A stretch of 64,000 bases of DNA from Hoyosella sp. YIM 151337. Lineage in GTDB: Bacteria; Actinomycetota; Actinomycetes; Mycobacteriales; Mycobacteriaceae. The stretch spans positions 124,001-188,000 of the forward strand of contig NZ_JAPEIQ010000022.1 in NCBI RefSeq assembly GCF_026041215.1, read 5' to 3'. Under the pieces are notes generated by a model that saw only the letters and a list, made by a program, of their open reading frames with translations, was not told the DNA's origin and ran no database searches. Every line of letters starts with the position of its first letter. Position 1 is the first letter of the stretch. Below, one piece after another: positions 51,475-58,926 of this stretch. The translations under genes were made by a program, and so were the position numbers.

Positions 51475-52692
51475 CTATGACGCGAGCCATGCGTCAGGAC
51501 CAAAAACTTCGTAGTGCACGCGGTCCGCAGGAATGTGACGTGCACGCAGCTCAGCACGAACTGCCTGCATGAATGGCAGCGGTCCGCACAGATACACGTG
51601 TGCGTCAGCGGGAATGGCCACAGTACTGAGATCAACAAATCCGGCCCGGATCATGTCAGTTTCGTTCCGGTGTCCGAGGTCTTCGTACCACCGATACAAA
51701 GCCGCTGTAGGCATGCGGTCAACAGCGGTCTTGAGCTCATTCCGGAAAGCGTGCGCAGCCTTGTTCCGGTCGGCGTGCACGACGGTAACCTGCCGCTCTG
51801 AACCCGACTCAACGAGATGTCCCAGCATGCTCATCACGGGGGTGCAGCCGATGCCCGCGGTGATGAAGACGAGCGGATCAGTGCCCGCACCAGGCAGCGT
51901 GATGTCGCCGAATGGCAGTGAAACCTGCAGCCGATCACCCTCGAAGATGTTGTCGTACAGATAGTTCGACACCTCCCCGGCAGGCTGGCTCACTCCATCG
52001 TTTGCCAGTTCGGTGATCCGTTTGACCGTGATGCGCCAGCGATCCGTGCGCGGTGCGGCGGAAAGGCTGTACTGGCGAATTTGCCGCGCACCGTCGGGCA
52101 AATGCACACCAACCGAGATGTACTGGCCGGGGCGGAACTGTGGAAGCGCCGCGCCCCCAGCGGCAGCGAGCACGAAGGAAACCGCGTCCCCTGATTCGTG
52201 GCGCCGACCCACGACCTCGACTGTGCGCCACACATCGCCATCCTCGACCCCGGCAGCGTTATAGAGCCCGCGCTCCGCTTCGATGAGCGTATTAGCCATG
52301 TCCCAATACACTTCCGTCCAGGCCCGCGCGACCTCGGGCGTCGCGGCAGCACCAAGGACTTCAGCGATTGCCGCGAATAGGTGCTCGTAGACGATCAGGT
52401 ACTGCTCCGCCGTCACACCAAGTGACGCGTGTTTGTGCGCGATCCGGCTGATCAGTTCCCGAGGCTGAGGAGCTCCTGGAGTGACGAGCAGCGTTGCGTA
52501 CGTGGCGATCGAACCTGCGAGCGCTTTCTGCTGCTCGCCGCTGGCTTGGTTGCCGCGGTTGAATAGGTCGCGCTCGAGCTCCGGGTGGGCTGCGAACATC
52601 TTCTTGTAGAAGAGCGGAGTGATGTCTCCGATCGCGGCGCCAACGGCCGGCAGCGTCGCGCGCACGACTTCTGTTGCTTTGTGTGACAGCAC
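51475..52692 (-). CDS. hmp: Flavohemoprotein nitric oxide dioxygenase
   Basis: Converts NO to nitrate using O2 and NAD(P)H. Globin domain with distal Tyr29 (PLFYKKMF) and proximal His88 (AHKHAS), FAD domain (RQYSLSAA, about 205-212) and NAD domain (GIGCTPVMSMLG; LCGPLPFMQ). 405 residues, full length. Starts at GTG 52692, seven bases after AGGAAC. Follows nsrR by 41 bases, so NO sensing and removal form one unit. Confidence 0.95.
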   Translation of the reverse strand: MLSHKATEVVRATLPAVGAAIGDITPLFYKKMFAAHPELERDLFNRGNQASGEQQKALAGSIATYATLLVTPGAPQPRELISRIAHKHASLGVTAEQYLIVYEHLFAAIAEVLGAAATPEVARAWTEVYWDMANTLIEAERGLYNAAGVEDGDVWRTVEVVGRRHESGDAVSFVLAAAGGAALPQFRPGQYISVGVHLPDGARQIRQYSLSAAPRTDRWRITVKRITELANDGVSQPAGEVSNYLYDNIFEGDRLQVSLPFGDITLPGAGTDPLVFITAGIGCTPVMSMLGHLVESGSERQVTVVHADRNKAAHAFRNELKTAVDRMPTAALYRWYEDLGHRNETDMIRAGFVDLSTVAIPADAHVYLCGPLPFMQAVRAELRARHIPADRVHYEVFGPDAWLAS

Positions 52693-52733
52693 GGTTCCTC
52701 CTGAGTGTGGTGAGGCGCTAGCCGTGTGGCCAG

Positions 52734-53162
52734 CTAATGCAGCGCGAGTAGCACCGTCTTGATGGGTGCGGTAGTAACGTCGCTGACGGTCATCGCGTCA
52801 AGTGAGCTGTAGAACGCGTCTTGCGCTTTACGCAGGGCGCCGCGGAGGCGGCAGTTGTGCCGCAACGGACACGGATGGTCGCCTTCGCAGGTGACTATTT
52901 CCCCGTCCCCTTCGAGTTGCCGGGCCAGCCACCCAATGGAGACGCCCCGCCCCCGATCCGTGATCGACAGCCCTCCCCCTTTGCCCCGGCGCGCATCCAC
53001 GACGCCGAGTTCGCGAAGGCGGGTCACGACCTTCGACATGTGCGTGTACGACACGGCCACCTGGTCCGCTAGCGCAGCGGTAGTGATCGTCTCGTCTGCA
53101 GCCGCGACAGCCAGCCGCATGACCGCGCGTAACCCCAGGTCAGTGAACTGCGTGAGCTGCAT
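52734..53162 (-). CDS. nsrR: Rrf2-family nitric oxide-sensing repressor NsrR
   Basis: 142 residues, winged helix-turn-helix with SYTHMSKVVTRL as recognition helix. Three cysteines Cys92, Cys98 and Cys104 plus Asp8 (TQFTDLG) match the [4Fe-4S] ligand set described for Streptomyces NsrR. NO destroys the cluster and releases hmp and nsrR from repression. Upstream of hmp on the same strand. Confidence 0.93.
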   Translation of the reverse strand: MQLTQFTDLGLRAVMRLAVAAADETITTAALADQVAVSYTHMSKVVTRLRELGVVDARRGKGGGLSITDRGRGVSIGWLARQLEGDGEIVTCEGDHPCPLRHNCRLRGALRKAQDAFYSSLDAMTVSDVTTAPIKTVLLALH

Positions 53163-53210
53163 ACGGGGAGCGTAAGTTAATTGGAATCCACAATGCGGAT
53201 TATGTGCGCT
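53163..53210 (-). promoter_or_regulatory. AT-rich nsrR-hmp promoter, candidate NsrR operator
   Basis: The 50 bases before nsrR are clearly more AT-rich than the surroundings. They include GTTAATTGGAATCCACAATG with imperfect dyad symmetry around GGAATCC. NsrR autoregulation is known in relatives; the exact operator is inferred, not demonstrated. Confidence 0.35.
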
Positions 53211-53244
53211 GGCTCACCGGAACGGGTGACCAAAGACCTTACCG

Positions 53245-53260
53245 AGGGACCAAAGTCCCT
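53245..53260. terminator. Short hairpin downstream of the reverse transcriptase gene
   Basis: AGGGAC and GTCCCT form a perfect 6-bp stem with a CAAA loop, 22 bases after the reverse transcriptase stop codon and before the nsrR promoter. It probably separates the two units. Confidence 0.45.
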
Positions 53261-53281
53261 GGGGACCAGGGCATTTCGCTC

Positions 53282-54607
53282 CTATTCCCACACGATTCGG
53301 CGCTCCAGCGCGCGCAACTTGCCGAGCCTGCGCGGATTCGACTCGCCAACCCAGGCAATGCGGCCGCGAACGTACTCACGAAAGTGCGGCAGGCCATCAC
53401 GGTTCTGAGATGCGGCGCCATAACGGATGCAGTTGAATAGCAGCGCTTTGAGGGAGTCGAAATCCATGCGGCTCGCTTGTGGCTGCTGGTTGACGATCAG
53501 CCCGGTGAGTCGCTGCTGCCGGTGCTCCCGCATCACTTTCGTTTTCGAGTGATGCACAAAGAAGCCCTCGTCACGCACGATCTCACGCACCGTCCACAGC
53601 AGTTGCTCAACGTTTACCCAGTCCCCCGAAAATGCAAGGTCGTCGGCGTAGCGCGAGTAGTGCAGCCCGCGCGAACGTGACAGAGCAGCGAGGCGGCGAT
53701 CCAGGTTCCGCGCAGCTAGATTCGCCAGTGCAGGCGAGGTCGGCGCGCCCTGCGGTAAGTGTCGCGCACGCAGAAACGACGCCTGTTCGTATGGCATGCC
53801 CCGCACTACCGCGACTGGAGTAGCCGTGGTGCACAACCCCGTGAGCAATGCAGACACGGTCGGCGGATACCCGAACGAACTGAAAAGCGCACGAACACGC
53901 GAGGCGCCGATCGTGCTGAAGAACCAGCGCAAATCCATTTTCACTACGATGGCAGCGCCTGCGTGCCCACTCGCGAACGTATACACACTGCGACCCCGCG
54001 TGAAACCATGCGCCGCGCTGTGCACGGGCACCTTGCCGAGGACATTGTGGAGGATGCGCCGCTGAATCTCCCGCAACCGTTGCTTTGGCGCCTCAATCAG
54101 TCGCGGGCCGTTGCGGTACCGGTAGTGGTGCAAGGGTCCTGGCTTATTGCGCAGCCTCCCCTGCACATCGGCGAACCATTCGAGTTCGGGCATCGTGAGA
54201 GTGAATGTGTGACAGAGTGCGGCCGGGGTCTGCCAGCGCGGAACTCCGAATCTCCACACGGTTGACTCGGTGACGCTGACGTCGACATCAGCTTTAGGCA
54301 GGTGCGGAAGCTCCGCGAGCATGTTGCGGACCGAGGTTTCCCCACCTATGGGCTCGCTTGGCATGAGGTCAAGAACGCGGCGCGCGAGCAGTTCCGCGTC
54401 GGCAGCACCCGCGTTACTGAACCGCTCGGCAAGTCCACTCAAGGTCCACGAACCAGCGATAGCGGCGGCGGCGAGGCTGTCTGCCTGTTCTTGTGTCACC
54501 GCGCGGGGCGGCCGAGCATCTTTCCTCATCGGGATCCAGCGAGTGGGGTGCGAGGCGCGGCGCGACCAGAACCTTTTGTCAGCGGCGCGCTGTCGCACGC
54601 GGAGCAT
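53282..54607 (-). CDS. Retron-type reverse transcriptase with long N-terminal extension
   Basis: 441 residues. The RT core begins near residue 160 (HYRYRNGPRLIEAPKQRLRE) and shows catalytic Asp225 (KMDLRWFF), LPQGAPTSPALANL (284-297) and YADD (320-323, Asp322/Asp323). Retron-typical elements are an xAxxH motif SAAHGF (197-202) and an xTG motif LTGLIVN (367-373). No intron maturase, HNH, integrase or protease domain is attached, and DGR-type motifs are absent. The 150-residue N-terminus (helical, with TESTVWRFGVPRWQTP) resembles extended myxobacterial-type retron RTs. Met27 (54529) is an alternative start; neither has a strong ribosome-binding site. No toxin or effector gene adjoins it, so any effector is internal, distant or absent. 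Confidence 0.9.
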   Translation of the reverse strand: MLRVRQRAADKRFWSRRASHPTRWIPMRKDARPPRAVTQEQADSLAAAAIAGSWTLSGLAERFSNAGAADAELLARRVLDLMPSEPIGGETSVRNMLAELPHLPKADVDVSVTESTVWRFGVPRWQTPAALCHTFTLTMPELEWFADVQGRLRNKPGPLHHYRYRNGPRLIEAPKQRLREIQRRILHNVLGKVPVHSAAHGFTRGRSVYTFASGHAGAAIVVKMDLRWFFSTIGASRVRALFSSFGYPPTVSALLTGLCTTATPVAVVRGMPYEQASFLRARHLPQGAPTSPALANLAARNLDRRLAALSRSRGLHYSRYADDLAFSGDWVNVEQLLWTVREIVRDEGFFVHHSKTKVMREHRQQRLTGLIVNQQPQASRMDFDSLKALLFNCIRYGAASQNRDGLPHFREYVRGRIAWVGESNPRRLGKLRALERRIVWE

Positions 54608-54609
54608 GC

Positions 54610-54862
54610 CGTGGTGCGCCGGACGGTGTGCCCAACTCGAAATTCACAGCCCGGGGTTGCCCCGGACATGGACAGGGCTCTCGCCCATCCACTCTCGCGC
54701 CAGCGCACTCGCACACGTCACAGGTTGCCACAATTGTGCGAGAAGATCATTTTGGCGCAGCGACTGTCGGGGTTGCCCGCCTGTTGAGAATCTGCCCGGT
54801 CCGTGGCGAGGGCGAATTCCCAGCGTCCGGGCAAACAGAGAGAATTACCCGGCCCGAACCGG
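54610..54862 (-). ncRNA. Candidate retron msr-msd RNA region
   Basis: Non-coding stretch directly upstream of, and on the same strand as, the RT, where retron ncRNAs lie. It holds a long interrupted hairpin: CTCGCACA/TGTGCGAG (54742-54735 with 54715-54708), enclosed by GCGCCA/TGGCGC (54758-54753 with 54702-54697), enclosed by GACAG/CTGTC (54768-54764 with 54675-54671), which would suit msd. Other stems: TGCCCGG/CCGGGCA (54832-54826 and 54799-54793) and CCGGGG-CAA-CCCCGG (54664-54650). CCGGACG near 54830 and CGTCCGG near 54620 could be an imperfect a1/a2 pair. I could not identify the branching guanosine. Boundaries are estimates. Confidence 0.45.
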
Positions 54863-54924
54863 TCTAAACTCGCAAGTTACATATATCTCAATTGGTTGAC
54901 CCGCGTCACAGCGAGCCATACATT
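54863..54924. promoter_or_regulatory. Divergent promoter-like elements upstream of the retron
   Basis: Minus strand: TTGAGA (54891-54886), 17 bases, TTTAGA (54868-54863), pointing to the candidate msr-msd and RT. Plus strand: TTGACC (54896-54901), 17 bases, TACATT (54919-54924), pointing away. Both fit sigma-70-like spacing, in a locally AT-rich patch. What the plus-strand transcript would be is unknown. Confidence 0.45.
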
Positions 54925-55020
54925 GTGATGACCCTCACCGGAAGGGGGAGTCGGGACCCCCGATTCACCGAGGGAAGTCCCAGATCGACGAGGAACCGCG
55001 CACACAGTCGATTTTCGGGC
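54925..55020. other. Non-coding stretch between retron promoter and DUF1707 terminator
   Basis: No gene supported. A short G/C-rich dyad (GGGGGAGTCGGGACCCCC at 54943-54960) is present. A 57-codon plus-strand frame from ATG 54928 has no ribosome-binding site and an Arg/Ser/Pro-rich composition typical of antisense frames. Confidence 0.5.
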
Positions 55021-55080
55021 GCGGGGGTGAGGCTGCAGAGCGAGCGCCCTCCCAGGCACGCCAGACAGGCTCACCCCCGC
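55021..55080 (-). terminator. 11-bp inverted repeat downstream of the DUF1707 gene
   Basis: GCGGGGGTGAG and CTCACCCCCGC are exact complements 38 bases apart; CTG/CAG extends the stem after one mismatch. It starts 10 bases after the DUF1707 stop codon, so a terminator is the simplest reading. An alternative is part of the retron RNA. Confidence 0.55.
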
Positions 55081-55090
55081 CATTTTCCCA

Positions 55091-55672
55091 TCAGCGCATG
55101 AAGCGCCACTTGCGCGGGTAGCGGGCGACAACGTTGCCCATCCCTGCAGACCCCGTCACCCGGATCGTCGCCTCGGCCGGTGAGGCCGCATAACCGAGCT
55201 TGTTTTTGACCGAGCCCATGGATGTTTTCACCTCATCGGTACTAACCGTGACACCTTCCGGGACGATTAGCACAATGTCACCCATATTTGCCGACGCTTC
55301 GACCAGCACTTGGCCGTAGGGAAACTCAGCCTCGGTGAAATCGAGTTTGAGGGTGCCCATCGCAGTGCTCGCGACAATATGGTTCGGCACCTTCCAGAAC
55401 CCATCACGTTTGATGTCGGAAAACCCTGCGTTCAGCCGCAGCGGCTGCGCCGACGACGGCGCAGGCACCGCGCCAGGCATCCTCGGCACCGGCAAGTCTG
55501 CTACCACAACGTCAAGATCCGCATACGTCACTGCAGCGTACGCCGCCGCCAAGCGTTCATCGAGCTCACTCAGCGTGATGCGCCCCTCCGAGTGCGCCTG
55601 ATTGAGAATTTTCACCGCAACTTCGCGGTCGCTGTCCGACGCGCGCATGCTTCGCCGATCCGGTTGGGTCAT
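55091..55672 (-). CDS. DUF1707 SHOCT-like domain protein with LiaF-like C-terminal domain
   Basis: 193 residues, no membrane helix. Residues 8-60 are the DUF1707 motif MRASDSDREVAVKILNQAHS with GRITLSELDERLAAA. Residues 85-190 form a LiaF/DUF2154-like beta-helix (VASTAMGTLKLDFTEAEF; SANMGDIVLIVPEGV). Such proteins are abundant in actinobacteria and tied to envelope stress, without a defined biochemical role. Divergent from the microprotein gene at 55811. Confidence 0.85.
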   Translation of the reverse strand: MTQPDRRSMRASDSDREVAVKILNQAHSEGRITLSELDERLAAAYAAVTYADLDVVVADLPVPRMPGAVPAPSSAQPLRLNAGFSDIKRDGFWKVPNHIVASTAMGTLKLDFTEAEFPYGQVLVEASANMGDIVLIVPEGVTVSTDEVKTSMGSVKNKLGYAASPAEATIRVTGSAGMGNVVARYPRKWRFMR

Positions 55673-55810
55673 ACGTACATGGTACGAAATGATCTTGCGC
55701 AGGTCAGTTTAGGGACTTTGGCCTACTCACCTGTGTACTTACGCCTCCCGATATGCACGCCAAAGCTCGATACGTTCCGTGTGTTCACACAAAACGCTGG
55801 GAGGAAAGAC

Positions 55811-55906
55811 ATGGACTGGCCAACTGCCCTCGTGATTATCGCCGCGATCATCTCAGCCATGATCGTCCTGACGACCTACATTGGCTCCCGGGCCAGCAAG
55901 AAGTAG
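55811..55906 (+). CDS. 31-residue single-helix membrane microprotein
   Basis: MDWPTALVIIAAIISAMIVL then TTYIGSRASKK: one hydrophobic helix (about 5-24) and a short basic end, so N-out/C-in is likely. Directly preceded by GAGGAAAG with good spacing, which argues strongly for translation. Ends 12 bases before the next membrane protein gene, so they are probably cotranscribed. No family recognised. Confidence 0.7.
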   Translation: MDWPTALVIIAAIISAMIVLTTYIGSRASKK

Positions 55907-55918
55907 CGGGACATAGCA

Positions 55919-56359
55919 ATGTCTGCCGTCACCGCTCCGGCGCAGACGCATGTGGCTTCGCGCCGATTTGGTTATGGTGTCGCCGCGCTGATCAACGGGC
56001 TTCTGATGGTGCTGATCAATGTGAGGCCCGGGTGGGAGGCAGTACCGTTCCTCACCGAAGCCACCCCGCAGGTGCTGGGACCGGTTAACACGACGTTGGC
56101 AGCTTCCCTCGTCGCGAACGTACTGTACATCGCCTACAGTCCACGCTGGATTACCGCGTTTGGTGGTGTAATAACCACGGCGGTGGGGCTTGTCGCGGCA
56201 ATACGGATGTGGCAGGTCTTCCCCTTCGATTTTCGGGAAAGCACCATCGACTGGAGCATCATCGCGCACGGCGTGCTCGCCGTGGCAGTCGCAGGAAGCG
56301 CGATAGCGGTGCTCGTTCAATTAGGAATGCTTTTGCGAGCCATCGTCGCAAGACAGTGA
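55919..56359 (+). CDS. Four-helix membrane protein of unknown function
   Basis: 146 residues with helices at about 17-35, 54-73, 79-96 and 111-140. FGYGVAALINGLLMVLINVRPGWE and the WQVFPFDFRESTIDW segment look like a conserved small actinobacterial family with an RPGWE/PF loop. Start ATG 55919 follows ACATAGCA; weak ribosome-binding site, perhaps coupled to the microprotein upstream. Function unknown. Confidence 0.75.
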   Translation: MSAVTAPAQTHVASRRFGYGVAALINGLLMVLINVRPGWEAVPFLTEATPQVLGPVNTTLAASLVANVLYIAYSPRWITAFGGVITTAVGLVAAIRMWQVFPFDFRESTIDWSIIAHGVLAVAVAGSAIAVLVQLGMLLRAIVARQ

Positions 56360-56365
56360 GGGCGA

Positions 56366-56992
56366 ATGGAAAAGGTCGACTTCAAGAAGACGCTCGACAC
56401 GTATCAGGCACCGCGTGGCCAGTTCCGTATCACCGACGTACCCACCATGCGGTATCTGATGACCGACGGCCACGGCGACCCCAACACCTCCGCAGAGTTC
56501 GCTGATGCCATCGAAGCCCTATATCCGGTGGCGTACAAGCTGAAGTTTGCGAGCAAACGGGACGCCGGGCGCGACTATGTGGTGCCACCGCTGGAGGGCC
56601 TGTGGTGGGCAGCGGATATGGAGACGTTCACGGCTGCCCGAGACAAGTCGCAATGGGACTGGACCCTGATGCTGATGGTCCCGGAATGGATCACCCCCGC
56701 TGCGGTCGCCGACGCCATGGACAAGGTCCGGGTGAAGAATGCGCCAGCACGTTTCGACGAGGTGTACCTCCAGAGCCTGTCGGAAGGGCTCTGTGTGCAG
56801 ACACTCCATGTCGGCGCGTTTGACGACGAAACAGCGGTGCTCGAGCGCCTGCACAATGAATTCATTCCGTCGCAGGGACTGAGGATGACCGGTAAGCACC
56901 ACGAGATCTACTTCAGTGATTTCCGCAAGGTCCCACCCGAGAAACAACGCACGATCCTGCGGCAGCCCGTGGCTAGGGTGTCACCCGGCTAA
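56366..56992 (+). CDS. GyrI-like small-molecule-binding domain protein
   Basis: 208 residues. The N-terminus MEKVDFKKTLDTYQAPRGQF then RITDVPTMRYLMTDGHGDPN and the terminal MTGKHHEIYFSDFRKVPPEK are typical of stand-alone GyrI-like (YjgF-unrelated) proteins that bind or hydrolyse small hydrophobic compounds. Six bases after the previous gene and following GAGGGCGA, so part of the same small operon. Substrate unknown. Confidence 0.83.
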   Translation: MEKVDFKKTLDTYQAPRGQFRITDVPTMRYLMTDGHGDPNTSAEFADAIEALYPVAYKLKFASKRDAGRDYVVPPLEGLWWAADMETFTAARDKSQWDWTLMLMVPEWITPAAVADAMDKVRVKNAPARFDEVYLQSLSEGLCVQTLHVGAFDDETAVLERLHNEFIPSQGLRMTGKHHEIYFSDFRKVPPEKQRTILRQPVARVSPG

Positions 56993-57020
56993 CCCGACAA
57001 GTATCGTGATCGGGGTGGCA

Positions 57021-57596
57021 ATGCGAGAACTCGTCTACTACGTCGCCGTCAGTCTCGACGGCTACATTGCAGATCCGGATGGCGGATTCGACGCGTTCCT
57101 CATCGAAGGCGACCACGCCTCTGTGGTCTTCGGGGAGTACGCTGACGCGCTCCCCGTGCACGCGCGCACCGCACTCGGCATCGACCGGCCGCAGTCTCGA
57201 TTCGACACCGTGATCATGGGGTGGAACACGCTCACTCCCGCGCTCGACATCGGCATCACCAGCCCCTACCCGCATCTTCGACAAATCGTCGCGAGCCGGC
57301 GCCCGCGCGACCTCGACCCGGATATCACACCCACCAGCGACCCCCTGACCACCGTTCGCGACTTGAAGAAGCAAAAAGGCTTAGACATTTGGCTCTGCGG
57401 CGGAGGCCACCTCGCCGGTGCGTTGTTGCCTGAGATCGACCGTCTCGTCCTGAAGCGGAATCCGGTCGCTTTCGGCTCAGGCATCCCGCTTTTCGGTGAT
57501 GCGCCATACGAACCCCGGGCGTTCACTCTGACGAAGGCACGCACCTTCGAGTCGGGCGTGATCGTCGAGGAGTACCTTTCCCGTGGTTCACGCTGA
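57021..57596 (+). CDS. Dihydrofolate reductase-like (RibD C-terminal domain) protein
   Basis: 191 residues: MRELVYYVAVSLDGYIADPD is the DHFR/RibD-C N-terminus, then DTVIMGWNTL, WLCGGGHLAGALLPEIDRLVL and VAFGSGIPLF. Such YyaP/YwjB-type proteins bind NADPH; the substrate is mostly unknown and they are not housekeeping DHFR. ATG at 57021 follows GGGGTGGC; GTG at 57015 is an alternative. Confidence 0.87.
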   Translation: MRELVYYVAVSLDGYIADPDGGFDAFLIEGDHASVVFGEYADALPVHARTALGIDRPQSRFDTVIMGWNTLTPALDIGITSPYPHLRQIVASRRPRDLDPDITPTSDPLTTVRDLKKQKGLDIWLCGGGHLAGALLPEIDRLVLKRNPVAFGSGIPLFGDAPYEPRAFTLTKARTFESGVIVEEYLSRGSR

Positions 57597-57608
57597 AGGC
57601 GATCGGGG

Positions 57609-57953
57609 CTATCGTTTGCGTGCGAACGACGTTGCTACCGCGACCCACGACAACACGACCGTCAACCCGGCTTTCAGTGACTGCACGCCGCCGAAGACGC
57701 GCGGTTCGCGCAGCGCCCTAGGCTCAATTGTCGCGTCCTGCTTCAGCGCTTTCGCTGACGTGCCCTCCTCGAGCGCACCGAGCCGCTCAATAGTGATGTT
57801 GCGCACCGTGTCCGGTTCCACACCGAACTGACTCGACAGCAAATGCAGCAGCGTTGCCACATTAGAGACGTCAGTACCTTCCACAACGACGAGTTCACCG
57901 GACTCGGTGGTGCACTGCTCCCAGCTCACAGCGACTTTTCTCTGCTTCGGCAT
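57609..57953 (-). CDS. Uncharacterised protein with one C-terminal membrane helix
   Basis: 114 residues from ATG 57953, six bases after GGAGGG. The soluble part has VAVSWEQCTTESGELVVVEG and a His/Leu-rich helix LLHLLSSQFGVEPDTVRN. Residues about 90-108 are a hydrophobic helix followed by FARKR, so a tail-anchored protein is possible. I do not recognise the family. Convergent with the DHFR-like gene. Confidence 0.65.
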   Translation of the reverse strand: MPKQRKVAVSWEQCTTESGELVVVEGTDVSNVATLLHLLSSQFGVEPDTVRNITIERLGALEEGTSAKALKQDATIEPRALREPRVFGGVQSLKAGLTVVLSWVAVATSFARKR

Positions 57954-58094
57954 TTGTGCCCCTCCCACCCCACTCTGTTGGACGCACACGGCCACCACTT
58001 AGCAACAGTATGTAACCAACATTGGAAATACCCGAAGAGTGGCGTTCTATACCTCCTAGCCGGGGCGAGGTGTCACAGCGGAGGCGCTAGTGGC

Positions 58095-58418
58095 TCACCC
58101 GCTCGGGATCCGAAACTCGCTGACCTTGCCGTCAGCGACCGTGACGTATGCGTGGCTCGACCCATTGAATCGGTTGCTGCGCCACTCGAATTGGATTTCG
58201 GTGACGTTGCCCGCTGTAGTGGCATTCGTTATCTGAATACTGGCGTTCTGCCCAATGGCATCCGTATCCGCCCAGCTGGCGACGCCGTCGGCGCCATTCA
58301 GAACTCGGCCCCAGTCGTTGACCACACCGTCGGCCGTAAACGCGGCGACAAATGCCTCTTTGTCACCATTGTTGATGGCGTCGACCAGGGACTGGATAGG
58401 TGCGGGAAGTTCACTCAT
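58095..58418 (-). CDS. NTF2-like (SnoaL-type) protein
   Basis: 107 residues from ATG 58418, behind GGAGAGT. Shape and residues LPAPIQSLVDAINNGDKEAF, VNDWGRVLNGADGVASW and AYVTVADGKVSEFRI suit a nuclear transport factor 2-like cone fold, which can be an enzyme or a binding protein. No catalytic His/Asp pair typical of SnoaL is obvious. Confidence 0.75.
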   Translation of the reverse strand: MSELPAPIQSLVDAINNGDKEAFVAAFTADGVVNDWGRVLNGADGVASWADTDAIGQNASIQITNATTAGNVTEIQFEWRSNRFNGSSHAYVTVADGKVSEFRIPSG

Positions 58419-58578
58419 AGATTCACTCTCCAACGACGTTGAACTGAAGGAATCACCCTGGCCTGGCGCGACACGCCAGCGTCAGCGCTGCCGCAACCCG
58501 CGGCAGCGGCGGCAGCCGAGCTGCCACCGGGTCTCGAATGAGACCTTCCCAATAGGCAGGCTACCCCGAAACCTGCGA

Positions 58579-58869
58579 TCATTGCGGCGCCTGCCCTGGG
58601 TGTACGGGTGAGGAACGCCGGCTGGCGAGGTATGCGCCACCCACTGCGACAAGTCCGGCGGGCAGAATGTTGACCAGCAGGATAGGCAACTCTTCAGCGA
58701 GGCTGTAGCCATGACTGAGACCGAGGCCCAGGTTCGCGATCATCGCAACAGTCCACAGCGCAATGAAAGCAATCGCTGCTCCCCGCGAACCTAATCGACT
58801 CCGCTTCCCCATTGCGAGTGCAACCAGCGCAAGCAGGATTCCGGCGGAGATAATAATGAGTGTCCGCAT
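58579..58869 (-). CDS. Small three-helix membrane protein
   Basis: 96 residues: hydrophobic stretches at about 3-20, 30-50 and 60-83, then RRSSPVHPGQAPQ. SHGYSLAEELPILLVNILPAG recalls a DUF-type family of actinobacterial membrane proteins, function unknown. The 160 bases before the NTF2-like gene show no further feature. Confidence 0.65.
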   Translation of the reverse strand: MRTLIIISAGILLALVALAMGKRSRLGSRGAAIAFIALWTVAMIANLGLGLSHGYSLAEELPILLVNILPAGLVAVGGAYLASRRSSPVHPGQAPQ

Positions 58870-58926
58870 GTGCAGCCAGGCCTCCTGTGTTGATGCCTGA
58901 GCGTCGACTGCTCAGCGCGTGGATGG

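Noticed and set aside
53282-54607. Group II intron or DGR reverse transcriptase
   Set aside because: No maturase/X domain or endonuclease domain, no intron domain V-like hairpin found nearby, and no template/variable repeat pair with adenine bias. The xAxxH and xTG elements fit retrons.
54928-55101. 57-codon plus-strand frame opposite the retron leader
   Set aside because: No ribosome-binding site, Arg/Ser/Pro-rich composition as in antisense frames, and it runs through the 55021-55080 hairpin.
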